Below are positions 29,875-32,312 of a stretch of DNA of 32,312 nt, one piece after another. The stretch spans positions 1 to 32,312 of the forward strand of contig NZ_LELA01000097.1 in NCBI RefSeq assembly GCF_001677955.1. The letters run 5' to 3'. Within the stretch, counting starts at the first letter, position 1, and every line of letters begins with the position of its first letter. The notes beneath the pieces are model-generated. The model was not told the origin of the DNA. It did not search any database and saw only the letters and a list, made by a program, of their open reading frames with translations. The DNA comes from Chryseobacterium sp. BGARF1. GTDB taxonomy: Bacteria > Bacteroidota > Bacteroidia > Flavobacteriales > Weeksellaceae. The position numbers and the translations under genes are program-made.

Positions 29875-30990
29875 ATGAAAAACTTAATTCTCTTTTTATT
29901 TATTGTATTAAACATCAATATTTACATGGCTCAAACGTATCATTTCCCTGAAGAATCTGCTGAACACGAAGGAACTTGGCTGCAGTGGCCGCATCAATAT
30001 CAACATGCGGTAACCTACAGAAACCGTGTAGAGCAAACTTGGATAGACATGACAAAAGCTTTGCAAGCCAATGAAAAAGTACACATCATTGCGTATGATG
30101 AAACCGAAAAGCAAAGAATTATCAAAGTTTTAGAAAAAGCAAAAGTTTCTTTGAAGAACGTAGACTTTAAAATATATAAAACAGATGATGTCTGGATAAG
30201 AGACAACGGACCTATTTTCGTAAAAGACAACAAAGGAAATATTTTGATTGAAGACTGGGGTTTCAACGGTTGGGGTGAAAAATATGATTTCGAAAATTGT
30301 GATCAAATCCCATCAAAAATAGGAAAAGATTTAGGAATAAAAGTAATTAATCTTGGCGAACAAATGGTCAACGAAGGTGGTTCTGTAGAAACTGACGGGA
30401 ATGGTGTTTTAATGGCATGCAAAAGTTCGGTCATCAGCCAGGAAAAAGAATCAATCAGAAACAAAGGCATTACTCAAAGTGAAGCTGAAACTATGTTTAA
30501 AAAATACTACGGCGTTTCAAAAGTAATCTGGTTAGACGGCGTGACGGGTTTGGATGTTACCGATATGCATATTGACGGGTTTATGAAATTCATTAATCCC
30601 CAAACTATGCTTACCATGAAAGAAAATGATTTGCTTGAATTAGGTCTTTCTGAAAGCGATGTTGAAAAATTACACTCTGCAACCAACGCAGAAGGTAAAG
30701 AATATAAAAAAGTATATATTCCTACAACCAAAAATAAAGTGAAAACTGCGTACGGAAAACAGCTTGAAGACAAAGGTTCTTATGTAAACTATTACGTAAC
30801 CAACGGAATTGTTTTAGTTCCAAATTATGGAGATGCTAATGATAAAATTGCCAATGAAATTATTCAAAAACAATATCCAGACAGAAAAATAATCGGTATT
30901 GATGTCAGAAATCTCTATGAAAACGGTGGCATGATTCACTGTGTAACGCAACAGCAACCTGCAGGAAATTTATTAAAAGAAAAGATTTAA
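29875..30990 (+). CDS. Exported agmatine deiminase / peptidyl-arginine deiminase family enzyme
   Basis: A 371-aa enzyme of the guanidino-group-modifying superfamily (Porphyromonas-type PAD fold), which hydrolyses agmatine to N-carbamoylputrescine and ammonia or deiminates arginine. Catalytic features are intact: DDVWIRDNGPIFV (D104, D110), NEGGSVETDGNG (E168), DVTDMHIDGFMKF (H232) and the nucleophile cysteine C356 in NGGMIHCVTQQ. Overall similarity fits agmatine deiminase more than bacterial PAD. Residues 1-19 (MKNLILFLFIVLNINIYMA) look like a signal peptide, so the enzyme should act outside the cytoplasm. ATG 29875 is preferred to an in-frame GTG at 29842 because it directly begins the signal peptide. 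It is a single gene between two terminators. Confidence 0.88.
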   Translation: MKNLILFLFIVLNINIYMAQTYHFPEESAEHEGTWLQWPHQYQHAVTYRNRVEQTWIDMTKALQANEKVHIIAYDETEKQRIIKVLEKAKVSLKNVDFKIYKTDDVWIRDNGPIFVKDNKGNILIEDWGFNGWGEKYDFENCDQIPSKIGKDLGIKVINLGEQMVNEGGSVETDGNGVLMACKSSVISQEKESIRNKGITQSEAETMFKKYYGVSKVIWLDGVTGLDVTDMHIDGFMKFINPQTMLTMKENDLLELGLSESDVEKLHSATNAEGKEYKKVYIPTTKNKVKTAYGKQLEDKGSYVNYYVTNGIVLVPNYGDANDKIANEIIQKQYPDRKIIGIDVRNLYENGGMIHCVTQQQPAGNLLKEKI

Positions 30991-31027
30991 ATATAGTAAT
31001 TATCCCTTTTCAAAAGGTTTATTATAA

Positions 31028-31054
31028 AAAAGCTGCTCAGTTTGAGCAGCTTTT
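31028..31054 (+). terminator. Terminator after the deiminase gene
   Basis: AAAAGCTGCTCA (31028-31039), a 3-nt loop and TGAGCAGCTTTT (31043-31054) form a perfect 12-bp stem ending in a short T run. The central CTGCTCA resembles that of the preceding terminator at 29703. Confidence 0.85.
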
Positions 31055-31077
31055 GTCATTTTGACAGATTATTTAGA

Positions 31078-31125
31078 TGTACTATTGCTGTACAGTCGCT
31101 GTACCCTTTCTGTATCTAAAATGTA
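31078..31125. promoter_or_regulatory. Five TGTA motifs at exact 11-bp spacing
   Basis: TGTA occurs at 31078, 31089, 31100, 31111 and 31122, every 11 bp without exception; the units are TGTACTATTGC, TGTACAGTCGC, TGTACCCTTTC, TGTATCTAAAA and TGTATAAT. The array lies in the 310-bp gap 30991-31300, downstream of a terminator and about 60 bp upstream of a candidate promoter. Helical phasing suggests binding sites for an oligomeric protein on one face of DNA. The identity of any binder is unknown. Confidence 0.5.
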
Positions 31126-31162
31126 TAATTATTGGGTATATAAAAATATCTAATATTAAGCG

Positions 31163-31194
31163 TCACGTTTTGTCGTGATAGATAATTATGTTTG
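31163..31194 (+). promoter_or_regulatory. Candidate promoter with overlapping palindrome for the last gene
   Basis: TATGTTTG (31187-31194) matches TAnnTTTG. TTTG at 31169-31172 is the nearest -33 candidate, with a 14-nt spacer, shorter than the usual 17-23. It lies in the loop of an inverted repeat TCACG (31163-31167) / CGTGA (31174-31178), which could be an operator. The predicted leader to the ATG at 31301 is about 100 nt. Confidence 0.4.
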
Positions 31195-31300
31195 CGAAAT
31201 CAACATGAATCTTATCATATTAATTCTCATTAAAGAGAGGATTTATAAAGTTAAAAAAAGTTAAATTCGCAAAAATAATAACCATTAAAAAACTCAAATC

Positions 31301-32312
31301 ATGAAAAAACTCTACATGAGTGCATTTCTGATATGCACAACTGCTGTATTCTATGCTCAGGATGTGGTATGGCAGAAAGATATTAAATCCTCTACTCAGG
31401 ATTTCCTTTCACAGGTTACCCCAACCATCGATCAGCAATATCTTATTACGGGTAGTAGTATTCAGGTAGCAGGAAAAACTGCAGGGATATCTGCAGCTTC
31501 AAAGCAGAACAACGGCTACGATTTTCATTTAGTCAAACTCAATCAACAAGGAGAAGAAGTCTGGGAAAAGTATTTCTCAGGGCAAAACCATGACTTTTTA
31601 TCGGCAACAGTTGCTACGCAAGAGGGTGGATTTCTTCTAGCAGGAACCTCGCATTCCGGAAAGGGTCTAGACAAAAAAGAAGCTTCGAAAGGAGGATCCG
31701 ACATCTGGCTGATCAGAATTAATGAATTCGGAGACGAACTGTGGCAAAAAACATTAGGAACAGCTCAGGATGAAGAAGCAAGATCTGTCATTCAGACTGC
31801 TGATTTTGGATTTATGGTCGCCGGAAATGTTCAAAATGCAGCCAACGGATTCGGTTCGAAAGATGTGACCGTAACAAGACTTGACAAAAATGGAAAAGTA
31901 CTTTCAGAAATACTCTTAGGCGGAAGAGGTCTGGATGAAGTTGAAAAAATAATCCCAACTCCAGATGGAGGAGCATTGCTGGGAATTTACTCGAGGAGCA
32001 GTGCTTCTACTATTGGTAATAAGCAATCGGTAATGGGTAATACCAATTCGAATGCAAAAGGAGGCTCTTCAGATATTACTAATTACCCATTACCTATTAC
32101 TCATCCAAAGTCTACAGAAAACTTCGGAGAAGGCGATTATTGGGTCATCAAGCTCAGCAAAGACAATAAAGTAGAATGGGAAAAGAATTTTGGAGGTAAA
32201 GGTGATGATCATTTGAGAACCATAGCTTTTACGTCTTCAGGATATATTATTGGTGGAGAATCAAGGTCTGAAAAGTCAGGAAATAAAACAGTTGGAATTG
32301 AAGAAGGAACAG
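31301..32312 (+). CDS. Large secreted repeat protein, N-terminal part (runs off the window)
   Basis: An open frame from ATG 31301 to the end of the window (337 codons seen, no stop). MKKLYMSAFLICTTAVFYA (1-19) is a signal peptide before QDVVWQKD. The mature part is built from repeated blades with the pattern 'W.K...G...D.......T.DGG....G.S.S......G..D.W...L...G...W', for example EVWEKYFSGQNHDFLSATVA, ELWQKTLGTAQDEEARSVIQ and VEWEKNFGGKGDDHLRTIAF, as in beta-propeller-like T9SS proteins of Flavobacteriia. A T9SS sorting domain is expected beyond the window. Residues about 238-268 (NKQSVMGNTNSN, DITNYPLPITH) are unlike the blades and are encoded by an inverted heptad-repeat element. Confidence 0.8.
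   Translation, partial: MKKLYMSAFLICTTAVFYAQDVVWQKDIKSSTQDFLSQVTPTIDQQYLITGSSIQVAGKTAGISAASKQNNGYDFHLVKLNQQGEEVWEKYFSGQNHDFLSATVATQEGGFLLAGTSHSGKGLDKKEASKGGSDIWLIRINEFGDELWQKTLGTAQDEEARSVIQTADFGFMVAGNVQNAANGFGSKDVTVTRLDKNGKVLSEILLGGRGLDEVEKIIPTPDGGALLGIYSRSSASTIGNKQSVMGNTNSNAKGGSSDITNYPLPITHPKSTENFGEGDYWVIKLSKDNKVEWEKNFGGKGDDHLRTIAFTSSGYIIGGESRSEKSGNKTVGIEEGT
32014..32102. repeat. Inverted heptad-repeat element inside a coding sequence
   Basis: Left arm: TGGTAAT, AAGCAAT, CGGTAAT, GGGTAAT (32014-32041). Right arm: ATTACTA, ATTACCC, ATTACCT, ATTACTC (32075-32102), whose reverse complements are TAGTAAT, GGGTAAT, AGGTAAT, GAGTAAT. Both arms have four units in perfect 7-bp phase around a 33-bp centre. 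The reading frame stays open across it. Architecture is the same as that of the nuo gap elements. Confidence 0.9.

Overview
The window is about 32 kb of AT-rich chromosome from a member of the Bacteroidota, most likely a Flavobacteriia species close to Chryseobacterium (Weeksellaceae). This rests on several things seen here: secreted proteins with type IX secretion (T9SS) C-terminal sorting domains, TAnnTTTG-type -7 promoter elements, a complete nuoA-N cluster with separate nuoC and nuoD and a very short NuoG, and an ISL3/ISAon1-like transposase remnant. The genus is inferred from recall of the families, not from a search.

Layout. 1-235: 3' end of a transposase and a candidate IS end. 309-439: a CAU-anticodon tRNA on the minus strand with its own promoter and terminator. 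445-9395: housekeeping genes, namely methylmalonyl-CoA epimerase (minus), rbfA, a LolC/E-like permease, a secreted endonuclease I with a T9SS tail, aroE, a DUF349 protein, ribD, a YigZ/IMPACT protein and a membrane zinc peptidase (minus). 9500-13445: a GNAT-like gene, a 58-aa membrane miniprotein and a secreted T9SS protein. The last part of this block is present twice, as a tandem duplication of about 1.5 kb whose copies differ unevenly in identity. 13561-28948: the nuo operon for respiratory complex I (NADH to quinone, proton pumping). It is interrupted between nuoF and nuoG by two envelope-protein genes and ends at a strong terminator. 29194-30990: a small secreted protein and an exported agmatine-deiminase-family enzyme, each with its own terminator. 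31301-end: the start of a large secreted repeat protein that runs off the window.

The most unusual signals are two. (1) All seven nuo intergenic gaps longer than about 60 bp carry runs of 7-bp tandem repeats, in most cases facing a reverse-complementary arm with the same 7-bp phase, while all eight shorter junctions have none. The heptad sequence differs from gap to gap. An element of the same architecture lies in frame inside the coding sequence of the last gene (32014-32102). (2) The tandem duplication at 10409-13451 has junctions that share the 11-mer GCTAATTTTTA. The duplicated GNAT 3' fragment differs from its parent almost only at silent sites although it cannot be translated as that gene, and identity between the copies runs about 87%, 80%, 97%, 93%, 81% along the unit. 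That points to recombination with a diverged relative and/or gene conversion.

All identities and counts were made by eye.
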